Shown: positions 1 through 12,720 of the stretch, one piece after another
How positions within the stretch are numbered: the stretch's first letter is position 1
Layout of the letters: the number at the start of each line of letters is the position of its first letter
Assembly (NCBI GenBank): GCA_963457665.1
Contig: OY735212.1
Coordinates: 1,839,397-1,903,396 of the forward strand
Length of the DNA stretch: 64,000 bases
Direction: 5' to 3'
From: Thysanoteuthis rhombus
Lineage: Eukaryota; Mollusca; Cephalopoda; Oegopsida; Thysanoteuthidae
Position numbers and translations under genes: made by a program
The notes under the pieces: generated by a model
Seen by the model: only the letters and a program-made list of their open reading frames with translations
The model's database searches: none
What the model was told of the DNA's origin: nothing

Positions 1-95
1 GTTTCAATTCTGCTTCGTGGTACTGGATGGGGTAATTAAAAATTGTATAGCCACGCTGAAGAGACAGCTGTCTGTGGATGGTACAATAATATATG
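1..95 (+). repeat. SINE-like 3' end, copy A
   Basis: The segment contains the phrases 'tggtactggatgggg', 'tatagccac' and 'cagctgtctgtggatg' and then runs into a (TA)n tract. The same ordered phrases occur at 25900-26008 and, inverted, at 54997-55097, each also abutting (TA)n. This makes it the 3' part of a dispersed short retroposon whose tail is or becomes (TA)n. The tRNA-like head is missing because the window begins inside the repeat. Family name not recognised. Confidence 0.55.
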
Positions 96-117
96 TATAT
101 ACTTATATATATATATA

Positions 118-188
<71 letters not shown>

Positions 189-212
189 GCAGACAGAGAG
201 ATAGATATATAG
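89..212. repeat. (TA)n-(GA)n microsatellite
   Basis: Uninterrupted TA dinucleotides pass into GA dinucleotides and then a cagacagag/gata-rich edge. It directly follows the SINE-like copy and was probably seeded by its tail. The short ORF spanning it is low complexity and not a gene. Confidence 0.9.
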
Positions 213-1395
213 AGAGGTAGAGAGAATTGTTTTTTCTGTCTATTTTACTAAAGAACGAGATTAAATTAAATTAAGATTACGTAACGGCATTTATCAAAAA
301 TTAATGGTGATATTTCTTTTTTGTCTGTGGCAATTAACTGCTTCATAAATAAAAGATGTATAGTGACTCATTATATCTAGTTAAAACCTACTGTTTTTGG
401 TGAAAGCGGACGCAACTTTTGAATGGGTATGTCTAATTAGATTATAATTGTTTTGTTTTTTCAGATACCTATATAATTTATAGTTTTCCTTCTAGCGCCC
501 CCCTTATCCGCAGTTTTCATTTCAGTGGTTTCTTTATCCACGGATACCATTTGGGTGGTCCTCCCTTACCTGCAGTTTATCTTTCAGACTTCCCTCCACA
601 CTTGCTATTTCCCTTTCGGTGACTCCCTATCTAAATTTTCCCTCTCAGTGGTCCCTTATATCCACATCATTAGAATTTCATTTTGCTTAAAGGAGAATCG
701 TTTTTTTCAAATCATATGGGAAGAAACGAAAAATTACATTTATCTATTTACTTATTTCATCTATAAGATAAAAACACCTCCATGGTCATCTCCATAAGCA
801 ATTTACATTAAAAAATATAAATTCTATATTAAAGATATGTATTAATTCAAGTTATTAAAAATGTATGAAACTTAATAAAAAAAATTGGAAGCCTATCAGT
901 ATGGAGAAATATTTGCCATGTACTTTTTATCTATTTATTTTTCGAAAAGTCTTCTCTATATTTCAGTTGATAACTCCCTAAATTGTCCTATCAATATGTT
1001 TTCTATTCCATATGATCTTAATTTTAATTTACCTTTAAAATCATTCATACTTATACTATTTTACGTAAGATGGTAAATTATTCCAGTATTTCAAAATTCT
1101 TTAGGAGACAAAAATCATAGTCTTGGCTAGTAAATTTATTGTTCTATCTTACTTATTAAAAATAGTAATTCTGTGATTTGTAAAGCCATTTAATACCTAG
1201 AAAGTTTTGATTAAGTCTTTTCTTGCCCTTTATTTAAGCATTGTGGTCATCTACTACTTCTACTTCACCTTCTTTTTCTACTACAAAAACTATCTCTTCT
1301 TTTTTCTTTTCTTCTTTTCTTTAATCCTCTACTTTCTGAGGTAGGGTTAGTGAGACTATTGACTACTCCATATCTCGATGTTCCGTTCTAGCCCC
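213..1395. other. AT-rich stretch without a recognisable gene
   Basis: I see no exon-like structure, repeat family or RNA gene here. A short pyrimidine-rich tract (about 1255-1330) is the only compositional feature. The small ORFs are chance openings in AT-rich sequence. Confidence 0.5.
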
Positions 1396-1915
1396 CAATG
1401 AATACAGACTTAAACACGATAGAGTGGGTCAGTACATCCACTGGATAGTCTATAAATACTATGGTTCACCACACACACTACATTGGTATGAACACAATCC
1501 AGAACCTGTTACTGAAACACAAAATGTGGAAGTATTATTGGATTTCCCAGAACACACGGATCAACCCATTGAAGCAAACTGCCCATACATTAATAAGGAC
1601 AGAAAGGGAAAAGAATGATCAGTAATAGATATGACCATTCCATTTATTTACAAAAATAAAACCTGGAAAAGAATTCAAAAGATTGTCTAAGTACAAAAAC
1701 CAGGAAATTGAAGGCATAAAATTGTGGTAACTGAAGACTGAATCAATATCTGTTGTTATAGACGTCCTTGGTGTCGACAAATACCTAGGTAGAATACCAG
1801 GACACCCAAGCATCTATACAGAACTGTCCACACAGGCACTGCCCATATCCTTCGCAAAGTTTTGTATGACAGGTCTGACAAGATCATACCTCTACTGCTT
1901 TCTTTTCTGGGAAGG
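1396..1915 (+). pseudogene. R2/NeSL-like LINE, 3' coding fragment
   Basis: The plus strand encodes degenerate C-terminal sequence of a restriction-like-endonuclease (RLE) LINE. A run with HDRVGQYIHW and WYEHNPEPV and then FPEHTDQPIEAN is followed in other frames by IPG/HPSIY and TAHILRKVL, in the order found in the copy at 46849-47868. Several frameshifts and stops separate these blocks, and the PD-D endonuclease motif is damaged. No reverse transcriptase lies upstream on this strand, so this is a 5'-truncated dead copy. Confidence 0.7.
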
Positions 1916-1984
1916 TAGAGTTGATCAGCGCCTGCTTTTGGGTATCGTTAGTGAAAATTCCTCAGTTTTAGCGTTCATTCTGCA

Positions 1985-3450
1985 TACGTCAGTTATGTTT
2001 CAGTTAATGATGTTAGATCTATACAGTACTACAGGTATTGCCAAGGTGTTGATGGCTTGGATGCAAGTTTTAAGGATAGTTCGATCCTTTCTGTGATGCA
2101 CCTTTTTCATTCTTTCTTTCATCGATACGTGTTGGATTCGTACATCATATTTGGCGAGACTTTTTTCCAATTGTATTTTCATTGATGGCTCTCGACTTTC
2201 ATTGATATATTCTACTAATGATGTCTTTCTAGAGGTTCTAAATCCTCAATTGCAAAGAGTCCTCAACCTCCTTTTTTCTTGAAAGTCACTCAATATTTGC
2301 TCTTATTTGTAAATTGTCATCTTTTTCTTTGGCTTTCGTATCTACTTATGGAAGCTCTTACTTGTGCTGCAAAGGCATTAATTGCAAATTGTTTGTAGTA
2401 CTCAGATACGGCCTTTTCTTTCACCTTATCACTCTTTATTTCATTTGATTGGTTGATCCCGAAGTAGTTATACGTTTCATCTAAATTAACTTCCCTTATT
2501 TGCTCCTCTGAAGGTAGATGGATATTCCAAGTTGATATCAGTTTTCCTTTATTCATAATAATTTTTACACTATGACTCAGTCCAGATCCCATATGAATAT
2601 CACCAGAAAATGTTCTAACAGTATTTAAAAGGCTTTCTGCCTCTTCATCTGATTAGCATCCATTTTTAGATCATCTTTATAGAGCAGGTGACTGATTTGC
2701 ACCCTGCCTATTTGGGAACCTTTTTCTCATTCTTTGAGATGATTGTGATTAGGATCAATGCCCTTGTGAATAGAAGTAGTGAAAGTGGGTCTCCTTGGGG
2801 GATGTCTCGTTTAATTTATACACCCCCAATCGTTTCTGAGTCAAAACTTTTCATCAACTACGAGTGCAGAACAGGGTAAAATGCTTTTTTATTATCAGTC
2901 CATATCTTTCCATGCTTCATCAACAAAAACAATTGGTCTTTGGTTCCTCCTGATTGTTTTCATGTCCTCTCTGTTGTCAAAGTATGAAATTGTCGTTCCA
3001 AAGGTTGCTGAATGATACATCTGATATGATTGATGTCAGGAATGTCCAAAATGTTCAGAGGCCTGTACTTGGTGATTACTTAGGAACTAATTTTTTTCTC
3101 TTTCATTATCAAACTTGTTCTGCCTTCCGCCAACGCCTCTAGAAAGCCACCGTCAATCCCTGATTGTAACTGGGATGCTAGTCGTTTGTGGATATCAGTG
3201 AAGTATCTTAGCCAGTATCACAGAATTTTCATTACAGCTTTCGTTGCTTTTTTCAGTCGTATCTAGTGTTATGATAAGACCTTGTTGGACATTATCATTA
3301 ATCAGTTTTTGCTCAATCCCAGAAATCCATTTTGCATCATGTTGTTTAGGATTATCACAGAGCTTATTCCAGAACTGTTTTGTTTCAGTCTTGCTCGGAA
3401 GCCAACCTCTTTAATCTTTAGTGGTTGCCTCTAGTTAAACCGTAGAATTT
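1985..3450 (-). pseudogene. R2/NeSL-like LINE, reverse transcriptase fragment
   Basis: Read on the minus strand, decayed reverse transcriptase blocks appear in family order: a GDPLS-like block near 2790-2820, a degraded Y-K-D-D catalytic box near 2670, then a block with HLPSEEQIREVNLDETY and YFGINQ (2317-2592), and finally CIQAINTLAIPVV (2000-2182). The YxDD box reads YKDD. Frameshifts and stops interrupt it throughout. It lies opposite to and next to the plus-strand fragment at 1396-1915, so the two are separate insertions of one LINE group. Confidence 0.65.
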
Positions 3451-6400
3451 ACTCAGAATATTATTAGTTGTTGTATTCATGATTAGCATCAAAACACACA
3501 AATTGGACTCAGACTTCAATTGGTAATCATTCCCGTAGCTCGATGTGCCAAACTTATGAAGACATACGTCAAGAAAACATATGTAGTATGTGGATCATAA
3601 TCATCAGCATCATCATCAGCAGCAACAGCAATAGGAGTAGTAGTAGCTTTTCAGCGTTGTCGTATGCGGTGTCGGCCGAACATATCCTCCCCGAATCAAT
3701 TCTTGGGTCCACATTCACAATTTGATCAGACGCTGTGTGATATTTACACTTTATTTCCAATCGGTGCTCGATCCTAATATGATTAAAATAACTTTAATCA
3801 ATCTTTTAGAGGCCTTTACTGTGGGTAACCCTTTCTAATTACACCGATTCATTGCTTAGAAATACGCAAGATACAAAGTTTTAGGGAATTTTTACTTCAA
3901 ATTTTATATAACGCAATGCACGTCTAAACCATAGAACCTGATTACAAGTAACTTTTCAGATATATTTCCCTGGGGATGCTTTTTCTACAAAAAATGATCC
4001 ACCAGTTTGTAAAGCTATAACGAGGGTTTTGTTGTTAGTAATGGGAAAGGTGTCCACACTCATAGACATGAGATCTATAATAAAAAAGAATAATAATTCA
4101 TTTAGTTTCTGGGTATGCTTTCATACCTCGAACAGTTAGGACGTCCAACTTGTAATTGAGAGAGTGATGCACCCTGGAAGCGAGTTCTTGAAAAGCAATA
4201 ATAGTGATTGGTGAAGACAAATTTTCAGGTAGCTATGCGTATACGGTGTGCCATCATGGATGTCGTGAATTTTACAAGTATACGATGCGTACGAAGATTC
4301 TTAGCAGATTTGTTAAAAAGGGTGAAATAATTATTGCAGGTTTTGGCTGGCATTGTGTGCAGAAGTGTAGATTTGGATCTTTTTACGGACACTGAAATAA
4401 TTATTTAGTACAATTTCCAGTTTTAGTAAAAATCTATATTTACAATTATCAATATCTAGACATAAGAGTAGTCAATCGGAGGTGGCCAGTCAGTAATCGT
4501 AAAAGGCGCAGGGAATCGAAAAATGAACGGATACCCGGGAAAAGACAGCTCAAGTCCACTGTATTGTCACCCCAACCCCCATATAAGTGGAACTTTCTTC
4601 TAAAATATTTAAAACATTTGCTTCTTCATTGAATATGGAACTCAATTACCTCCTTAGATACGGGTTTGAGAGTGTGCAGGGATCATTTCATTGATTGTTG
4701 ATGTCACATACCTTCATGGTCATATCCTCTGGCAGGGCAAGATCTTTGATTTCAAGGAATCTCAAAATCTTCCCCAACTCAAGGAGCTTTATAAGTATGA
4801 GTAGTCAGTGTTGGTCGGTCGGACCCAGAGTCAATCGGTTTTCAAAGTTCTCTGAAATTTTCCCTTGAACCTGGGACCAGCCTGCAGAGATATCTTCATA
4901 GTCTAACCGTATTCAGAATCCTGAGAACGTTCAAACCATAATTTGATCCGATAAACCTAATAAATAATTGTAGTGCTCTATGCAGTTGATTTGCCAGGGA
5001 CTACCAAATCTTTTTCTACCAGAGATTTTAACTATTAAACCATTTGTTATTTAGAATGTCATCACAGGCGCTCGACTTCTCCATCCCTTTTTTATCTCGA
5101 CATATAACCTATGTTCCACTACCAGACGTATCAACAGCGACATCAACACTGGACACTTCATCATTGTTTACAATTCCGGGCATGGTGCCTGAAAAAACAT
5201 CCAGTGTGAGGCGAATTAGTGGTGTCGGAACACAGTGCCAGAATATTAATATTGAACCGTTTCTTTTCGAGGTAGGATATTTTAGTATGAGAGGAATAAA
5301 AACGAATCCTAATTAACTACAACAATATTTTTCCATGATTGTCTACGTACTTACTGAATCTTTATATTTCTACATTTTTCTTGCTTCTTTTTTTTCCATT
5401 CAGAAAGGTATTTTTCCATCGTAGGTAAGCAGATTAGAACAGTGTGAGGCCAGCATTAATTTTCAATTATTTGTCAATAAATGGACAATATAAAGCAAAC
5501 AGGAAATAAACTAAAACCAATTCTTTTCTCAGCCATCGCTTGTTTTAATCCCATAGCAACGACGGACATAAACATTTTAGCTCCTTATGTCCGATTGAAA
5601 TTTATATAAATTGAACATCCAAAATTGCCTGATTTAAAACCCCACACATGGATATTTCTGAGACAAAAAGCTTTGAAAAAAACATACTTTTTACGTCAAT
5701 ATTTGCGTGACTACTTTTCTACATTTTATGGAGGAATAAAAAAAACTATTTTCAGTGAAAGCCATCTGTTGCCCGCTAAGGGCAACTAGACATTTTATCA
5801 AGGTAAGCTTTGAAAAATATTTCTCAAACGGTTTCATACATTAGTTAATGGATTCACGTAAGGTAATGAAAAGAATTTGACGCCCACGAATAATAACAGT
5901 CCTGCTTCTTAAGAGTAAAATAAAGGGGGTATTATATGGATACTGAAGCGCCCACTTTTTGGGAAAAAATTACTGCTAATTTTTTTTTATGCAACGATCA
6001 TCAAAGAGATCATTGTAAGTGTAAAAACATTCAAGGAAAAAACGAATAAAAATACCTTTAGAATAAAAAGACGAAAAAGATTAATGCATTGGCAAAATTG
6101 AACAATCTTACTAAGTTTAGTTTGCCACTGCATTAATATTTTCGTCTATCTAATGTTACTATATCACTGTCCGATCAATTAGGATTGGCATTAACAGTCT
6201 ACATGGCTTATTAGAAAAAAGAGTAGTGTTCAAAAAATTAATTACAGTATTCTAATCCTACAATTATGAGCTCCCATGAATCCCGTGCTCTAAATAACAT
6301 TAAGAAGTTTAAGATTAAAGATAAAAACATTCTTGTTTCGCGACTTTCATAATGATATGAACCAAGTCGTTTGTCTTTTATAACTTTATTGTTCAATTTC

Positions 6401-7330
6401 CTCGGACTCTTTAACAGGTCTTTTCATTTCAATGATGCACAAAAGATCTTTTACTCAGTAGGGATTTGAGTATCAAGGTTCCCGAGAAAGAGTACTTTTT
6501 ATATATGCATATATTATTATTTGAAATTTTTACAATTATATCAACACAGAGTGCAAGTATGCATTTCGCTTGCTGGTTATAATAATGACGCTTTAAATGC
6601 GAATACAAATATCCTTTTCCCTGACTAAAATGCTTATAAAACGTATCATTTTATCATGTTCAAAGGTATTTTGCAAACCATCATAAAATTGAAAAAACAA
6701 AACAAACAAACTAACAAACTGGGCGGATCTAGGGTAGAGGGAGAGACCCAAATGAAAAAAAAAACAAAACATTGATTTGTAGAAAAGAAAACCAATCCTG
6801 AACATTGATATTGATTCATGGTTATATGATATTTTTTGGATTTTTTAATCATATTTCTTTTACTGGATATCGAGAAATGCAACAGAAACAGAAAAATAGA
6901 AGAAAAAATGACATAACATACCATATGTATCCGGTTGATTTATGATAAAAACCTGAACATTTGTTCTTCAACGTTACGTCTGACAACCAGTGTCCCACAA
7001 AGCCTGCTTTTTTATCAACTTTATAGGAGTGTATATCTACGTAATATTTCATGTATTATCAACCAATGAGAACTATGGATTTAGGCGGGGTGGGGGGCAA
7101 CATATTATCAAATAGTCGTTCAAATGTTGTGTATGATAATAGAACAGCAAGAAGGCATCTTTTATCTGGAAAAAAAAACTGATTCATTTAAGGCCACTGG
7201 AAAAGGTAGGGTGCACATGTGCACAATACTGAATTGCGTTATTTTTACCAAATATTCACCTTTTTACGAGCAGAGTAAAAAGATATGAAGCAAGTAAATT
7301 AGAAAATAGAGCGAGCGAATTAAAAAAAAA
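3451..7330. other. Long anonymous non-coding stretch
   Basis: No gene, RNA or transposon domain could be supported over nearly 4 kb. There is a trinucleotide-rich patch at about 3600-3650 (atc/agc/agt units), homopolymer runs, and an ORF at 5044-5316 with no recognisable domain. The base composition is AT-rich and unremarkable. It could be intron or intergenic DNA. Confidence 0.45.
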
Positions 7331-7344
7331 CTAGAGCTTCTACA

Positions 7345-7500
7345 AAATTGCATAAATGAAAAGCCAACGGGCCTGATCAGTCACTCAATAGGAACCATCA
7401 CGTGACCAATGTCCTTTTGAAAGCCTGCCATGTTAGGGTGATCAATTCAAAAATGAAAATGTAATGATCAATGAATAAATTGTTTCTCTCACCTTTTGTT
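7345..7500 (+). repeat. CACGTG-core dispersed repeat, copy 1
   Basis: The copy carries 'tcactcaataggaaccatc' followed by 'acgtgacc', then a run rich in tgatcaat. Related copies, in either orientation, are at about 18840-19090, 30030-30230, 39045-39110 and 56570-56760. All share a TCACTCAATaGaAACC-like block beside a CACGTG palindrome and a TGATCAAT-rich flank. No coding capacity and no known family name; a non-autonomous element is the likely explanation. Confidence 0.5.
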
Positions 7501-7605
7501 TTTGTTCATTTAATGACAATGCCACAGTCCTTATATTCTTCAACAGTCTGATTCTGACGATATGATATCGTCTTTCGCCTTCTCTGTTACTTGCTATCTC
7601 CGCCT

Positions 7606-7624
7606 CTTTGTCTCTCTGTCTCTA

Positions 7625-7660
<36 letters not shown>

Positions 7661-7668
7661 TCTCTCGT
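7606..7668. repeat. (TCTG)n/(TC)n microsatellite
   Basis: Pyrimidine tetranucleotide and dinucleotide repeats. The overlapping ORFs on both strands (Leu/Ser and Arg/Glu/Asp runs) are products of the repeat. Confidence 0.9.
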
Positions 7669-8814
7669 CTGTTCGATCGTCATCTTGTTTCTTCTGGCAG
7701 CTCCTTCTTCTTGTGCTGCGGGAATGTTGCAAATATTGGGCATTAGTTGTAAGTGGGCCACATAAACGAGATAAATGTGAACGCCACGGCAGTTTCTCAT
7801 GTCCAGTGACTCTTTATATGAAAGGAAGTATGTTTCGTTTTGGCTATGAAGATTAACAGACACCACCTCATTTGTATCCTTGAACGCATGCATATACACG
7901 TACGTGAAATATCTATTAGGATGACTAATTTTGAGTGTTGTTCCAGTGAAAATTATATTTCTAAGTGTACATTATCGTTGCACTATGATTTGTAAATATC
8001 TACCAGAGAGACAATTTGGACGCCTACCGAGGCATAGTCAATATGCTATTGTGAGTAGTGTGAGTTATCATAGTGCGAGAGGGGTTACATTTTCAACTGG
8101 TGACCTATTTTTCGTGACCTTTGTTTCTCTTATGCAAGTATCATTGAACAGTATCAAATTCCTTGTCGGTTCATTTGCAAGTTACTTTATAGCTGGTTCT
8201 GTTGGATAACGCAGATATGCACGGGTGGATTTTGTGGTATGTCCCCGTAAAACAATTAGCCTCATATCAAACACATATCAATGAAGATGGGCACTTCATC
8301 GAATGATAAGCTTTTTGCTGACCCGCACATCCTTTCAGACGATACAAGTGTTTTCAAGTGGTGTTTGTCACCAATAGCCTTTGTCTACTTTACTGACTCA
8401 ACTGATTTAGACACGCAACGTACGTAATCTAGATCCTATCCAAGGAGCCTATCCTGTACAAGGCCGTTCACGGTCGGGCAGCAGTCGTTAGTTTCATCCG
8501 GAGAGGAAAGGGTCGTCCACTTTTATCTCGCACCCTTACCGGACTTACCTGTCCTCGGTCAGTTTTACTCGCCTTGTACTTTGCATTGGCCGTGTTGCGT
8601 TTTCTGATAACATCTTCAAGCCGCAGAACCGTGAAGTTGAGATGAAGGAGAAATAAAGACTCTAAATTCTTACCACGGCACTTTCTTCTTTTACGTCATC
8701 TCTGCTACTCTTCGCCTTAACTGCGGACACAATTAGTGGGTTCAACCATCTTCACTGTTGCATCATTTACCATGTAATTTCCCAAATTCATGGTATACTT
8801 TTTTTTTAAAATGT
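7669..8814. other. Anonymous stretch with a GC-richer island
   Basis: Nothing recognisable as a gene. The part at about 8420-8660 is more GC-rich than its surroundings, which suggests a decayed mobile element or old coding sequence, but translation in six frames gives no motif I can name. Confidence 0.35.
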
Positions 8815-9785
8815 TCTCAGTATTTTCGACTGTCACTGGTCTTTTTCAAGGCAAGTTTTGAAGTTGAGGAGCTGTTATTCCATTTTTCAATTTTCGAAGA
8901 TGTTTGACAACTCAGATGAATGCACCATGAATTTTTGAAAATGTCTACACCCCTTCTAACCGTTGTCTTTAAAGGGATACTATACCTGTTTTGGAGTCTG
9001 CCAAAGGCATTCATACTGTCATCAATGACAATGTTTCTGGAAAGTGTGTTGTGAAGTATGTTACCAAGGTAAGTGAATCCGTCCACTGCGTCCTAATCCT
9101 TTCCATCGATGGAGATGTTAGGCTTGATGTAATGGTTTTCTTGGCACTGGCTGGTCTCTCTTTTATTGATCGTGAGACCTAAGTTATTGCAAACCTCAGC
9201 ACTAAGTTGCATGTCATCAACAGAGACGGCGTTGAGGGCACAGTCATAGGCAAACAGGCAGTCACTAATGGTATCTGTAACAACCTTGGTTTTCACTTGA
9301 AGCTGCTCGAGGATAAACTGTTAGACACCAGTGTGTTATCATGCCGACTCCTATGTTTGTGTCCAAGAATGCAGTTATCAGCATGAGACTGGACATGGTA
9401 GGAGCAAGTATATCGCCTTGCTTCAGATCGTCTGATACGAGAAATGGCTTAGATGTGTCTCTGTTGTCTTGCACCTATCGTGTAGCTGTCGTAGATCGGT
9501 GATGAATTTTCTGAGGCTTCTGTATCTCGCTATGATTCTCCAAAGGCCATCTCTGCTAACAGTATCAAAGGCTTTGGTCAGATCAACATAAGTGGAGTAG
9601 AGGGCGGTATTCGGTTCCAGATACTTCACTTGAAGTTGCCGAGCAGCAAGTACCATGATAGTTCCTATTTTTTTCCGGGAGCCACACTGACTTTCTGGTA
9701 AGTAACGTTGCTCAAGGTGTAGGAACAGCAGCGATGACAGCATTCCTATCTTCATAAAATGTGTCTTTGAATTCATCCTGATGGA
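8815..9785 (-). pseudogene. Non-LTR retrotransposon reverse transcriptase, decayed
   Basis: Three minus-strand blocks in different frames follow the order of a LINE reverse transcriptase. The first (9423-9776) has LPESQCGSRKK, then YSTYVDLTKAFDTVSRDGLW, the palm motif A region. The second has LKQGDILAPT (motif B). The third (9093-9296) reads LFAYDCALNAVS, a mutated YADD box, with DGFTYLGNIL (8817-9086) after it. The catalytic Asp pair is damaged (Y-D-C) and frames shift at least twice, so it is dead. It belongs to the endonuclease-bearing jockey/RTE-like LINEs; I cannot place the clade more finely. Confidence 0.75.
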
Positions 9786-10324
9786 GCATAGTCATGGAAA
9801 ATGAGTAGGAGTCCCATCTTCATTGGGCGATCGTTCACTCCTCCAGGGAAACTTGCCAGCGAGCTGACGAGCACTTATCTCATCACAAAACAAACTCCAG
9901 CTTAGCACCTACCCTAAGGTCTGCATCCACCCCAAAATGAAGTGTAGTTCGGGCTACTATCGCAAATCTCGTCCTCTCCTGCCAGTCTGGTTTTCAGTCA
10001 ACTTTACACATTGTGGCTGGTGACCACAGAGCTCCAACGGGAGATGGAGTCTTTCGCTTGCGTTATGTAAGGATGGAATTGGTTGATGCTGTACGGGTCA
10101 AAATGGTATTAGATCACTCTCCAAAGTAGACCACGAGTACCTGCATCCTACGAAGGTCTGTTCCATCCCCCATGTACAATGAGTCAACTTCAGAGCTGCT
10201 TGCCATTTGAAGGCAGACCAACCAACATTTGAGATAGCTGACCGTATGATCAGAAAACAGGTTGGGAGAAGACGGTGGGCGAATGGGATGTCAGAGCTCA
10301 TCTAGACGGTTGGACCTGTCTTCT
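9786..10324. other. Anonymous sequence flanking the LINE relic
   Basis: This probably includes upstream parts of the minus-strand LINE, but no motif is readable. A few plus-strand codon runs (about 10000-10120) look coding-like without a family assignment. Confidence 0.3.
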
Positions 10325-10590
10325 CTCCTACTCTTGTCAAGGTTCTGGAACAAAGAAGAGAATCAAGAAGGTAGATTACACTGACAAAGACTCAAACGCA
10401 ATGGATGTAGAGGATGCAGGATGAAAAGAAGGAAGTGATTGAGATTGGGTAGACATTGACGATCTCTTCAATAATGATGATCAATTAAGGGCATTGAAGA
10501 CTTAATTAATTATCAAAATAAGGGGTTGGACTTGAATGATGTGCCCAAATTGAAGATTACAGGATGCGAAGGTCATACTTAGTATGTACA
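10325..10590 (+). pseudogene. Unidentified acidic coding-like segment, frame-broken
   Basis: Plus-strand reading gives blocks that look like real protein: KVDYTDKDSNAMDVEDAG, then VDIDDLFNNDDQLRALK, then after a one-base shift LINYQNKGLDLNDVPKLK. Two in-frame stops and a frameshift interrupt them. The acidic, Asn-rich character is unlike the flanking AT-rich DNA. It could be the N-terminal part of a transposase or a retrocopy of a host gene. I do not recognise the family. Confidence 0.35.
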
Positions 10591-10619
10591 TGGAAAGATG
10601 ACACCAGATTCTCAATATC

Positions 10620-11505
10620 CATTATGCTTTTCTTGCTGTTTTTCTTTTGAAGTCGTAGGAAAATATTTTCATATGTCTCTGAATGGTATTCACTTCAAAA
10701 GTTATTCAATTTTCTGTTTTTTGATTTCCAATTTCGTGTTCGTACTATTTGTTACAAATGGTTAAAATCAGCACTACCGGATATTATTTCAGCCTTTTAA
10801 CTGGAGTTAATATTTAATTTATGAATGAAAACATATAATCCTTTTTTTCTCAACGTTTTCTCTCAATTTGTGTTGTTGTTTTAGTCCTGGAAAGAGACTA
10901 GTTGTGTTTGAATTTTAATAATGACTATTTTTCTGAATTTCCCAGGTTATCAGTAGATAGAAAAATGTGTTCTTTTCTTTCCGTATATTGTTAATTTCAA
11001 ATGATATGCGATTTTCTATTTTTCTGTGTCCAATTTTGGATTTGCACTAGATGTGATGCAGGACTAATTTTAACCTTACCGAACATTGTTTCAGTTAAAA
11101 TGCATAATAATAAAATAGACATTTCAATTATTAAGAAAAACAGATTACGGGACCAACAGTTGATATCTCTTTCATACATGGAAACATGAAATAGGATTTC
11201 TCAACCAGTTTTCGCTTTTTTGTTGTTTTTGTTCTGAATAGAGTCAGCACCTGTTTGAATCTTAATAATTATGATTTTCTTCTATTTCTCAGGTCGGAAT
11301 TGTATGAGAAAATGCGTTCATTTGTTAGTGTGTATCATTTATTTCAAAAATGCAATTTGCTGACTTTTGGTGTCCAGATTCGTGTTGTCATTTAAGTTGA
11401 TGTACGGTCAAAGACGAACCCCAACGGACATTGTTTCTGCCTGGGAAGATGCAGCATCATGATATAGACACTTCAGGGATTAAGAAAAAAACGGATGGCA
11501 AAAAT
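10620..11505. repeat. Satellite-like direct repeats, about 345-bp unit
   Basis: Three diverged units follow one another. Anchors are 'ccaatttcgtgttcgtac' (about 10728), 'ccaattttggatttgcac' (about 11029) and 'ccagattcgtgttgtc' (about 11374), each followed by an accggaca/ttgtttcag-like end. The upstream anchor 'gtttgaattttaataat' near 10910 recurs near 11255. Unit spacing is about 300 then 345 bases. The ORFs at 11000-11189 lie inside a unit and are not genes. Confidence 0.6.
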
Positions 11506-11930
11506 ATCTAGAGGATTCCCGTGGACCTACCAATTCAACTCAACTTTTTATAGGCATAAGTATCATAATACAACATTTACAACAGAAGAGGCGGATAAAT
11601 CTAAATCTATTAAACAAAAAATATGATATTTAAAACATTTTCCTCAACCAGTTAGAACAGAAATTTTGAAAAGTCAGTTTGCTGATTTTGTCTTTATAAT
11701 AACGAATGCAATATAATGATTACTCCAAAAGAATCTTTCCTACGTTTTCTTCACGATTTTTAGCTTCCAAGCCATTTATACAGTGAGTAAATAACAAATA
11801 GATAAGCGAATATGATTGGAACTTACTCGGTATATAAGCCATCTGATAGCCTTTTTTTCCGTGCCTTTTCCAGCTAAAGCTATAAGATACTTTGACCTAA
11901 TACTAGTCAAGAACATTCATTTAACATCAA
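11506..11930. other. No feature seen
   Basis: AT-rich sequence between two repeat arrays. No coding or RNA signal was found. Confidence 0.4.
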
Positions 11931-11939
11931 CCTGTGACA

Positions 11940-12720
11940 TAGGCAATGTGTAGTTGACTTTGGGGGTCATTCTAGGTAATCAAAAGCCATTTCTGGCCAA
12001 TTTTCAAAGTTGCTGGTCACAATTCTGTACCAAGGGTGCTGAAATTTAGCATTTGGGTCCATCCTCTCACCACAAAGGTCAGTTGCAATCTGAGATCATT
12101 CGAGGTCACCAAACGTGATCCTTTTCTAATCATTTGCCCAAGTTGTTTGCACCTAGGTTATTAGAATTAGGTACATAGGTAGATCTTTACTCGGTGAAAG
12201 TCTTAGGCGATGAGATTAAAGTCAGAGGTCGGTAGATGCCACCTGAGGTCATTTGTTGTGTTTTCCAACCAACAAGAGCAATATAATATTGCTTTCGCTA
12301 TGAAGTATAAAATGTTTTCACTTCACGAATTGAACAGCAGACAAGGTCAATTTTAAAGGAAGTGTTGATCCCTAGGGTTATTAAAGGTAACCGAAGGTCA
12401 ATTAGGGATTGCAATAAATATTCCTGCCATTTTGCCGCCCAAGTTATTATGTCGATGGAGGTAAATTAGTATGTGAACTTAATATGGTCAGGAAAAGATA
12501 ATAGGATACAGGCCACTGATTTACAGGATGATTGGAGTTTAGTCGAGTTCAATTCTTGATTAAAATAGCTATTTCAGCCATATTGCGGCAAAAGAATTAT
12601 ATTCCTTTTGATAGATTTAAGACGTAGGGTTTATCTTGGACGGAAAATGATGATAGGATAGGTGGTGCTGATCATTGAGGTCATTGGAGACATATTGGAT
12701 TAAAATAGATTTTTTCAGCA
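11940..12720. repeat. Degenerate GGTCA-rich direct repeats
   Basis: The phrase (g)aggtcat/aaggtcaa recurs many times with loosely conserved surroundings, for example 'tttctggccaattttc', 'tttgcccaagttg' and 'tgccgcccaagtta'. This suggests a badly decayed tandem array with units of about 150-300 bases. Unit boundaries cannot be fixed by eye. Confidence 0.4.

Noticed and set aside
5044-5316. 90-codon ORF with plausible composition
   Set aside because: No motif, no flanking splice signals I could trust, no repeat context; left unannotated.
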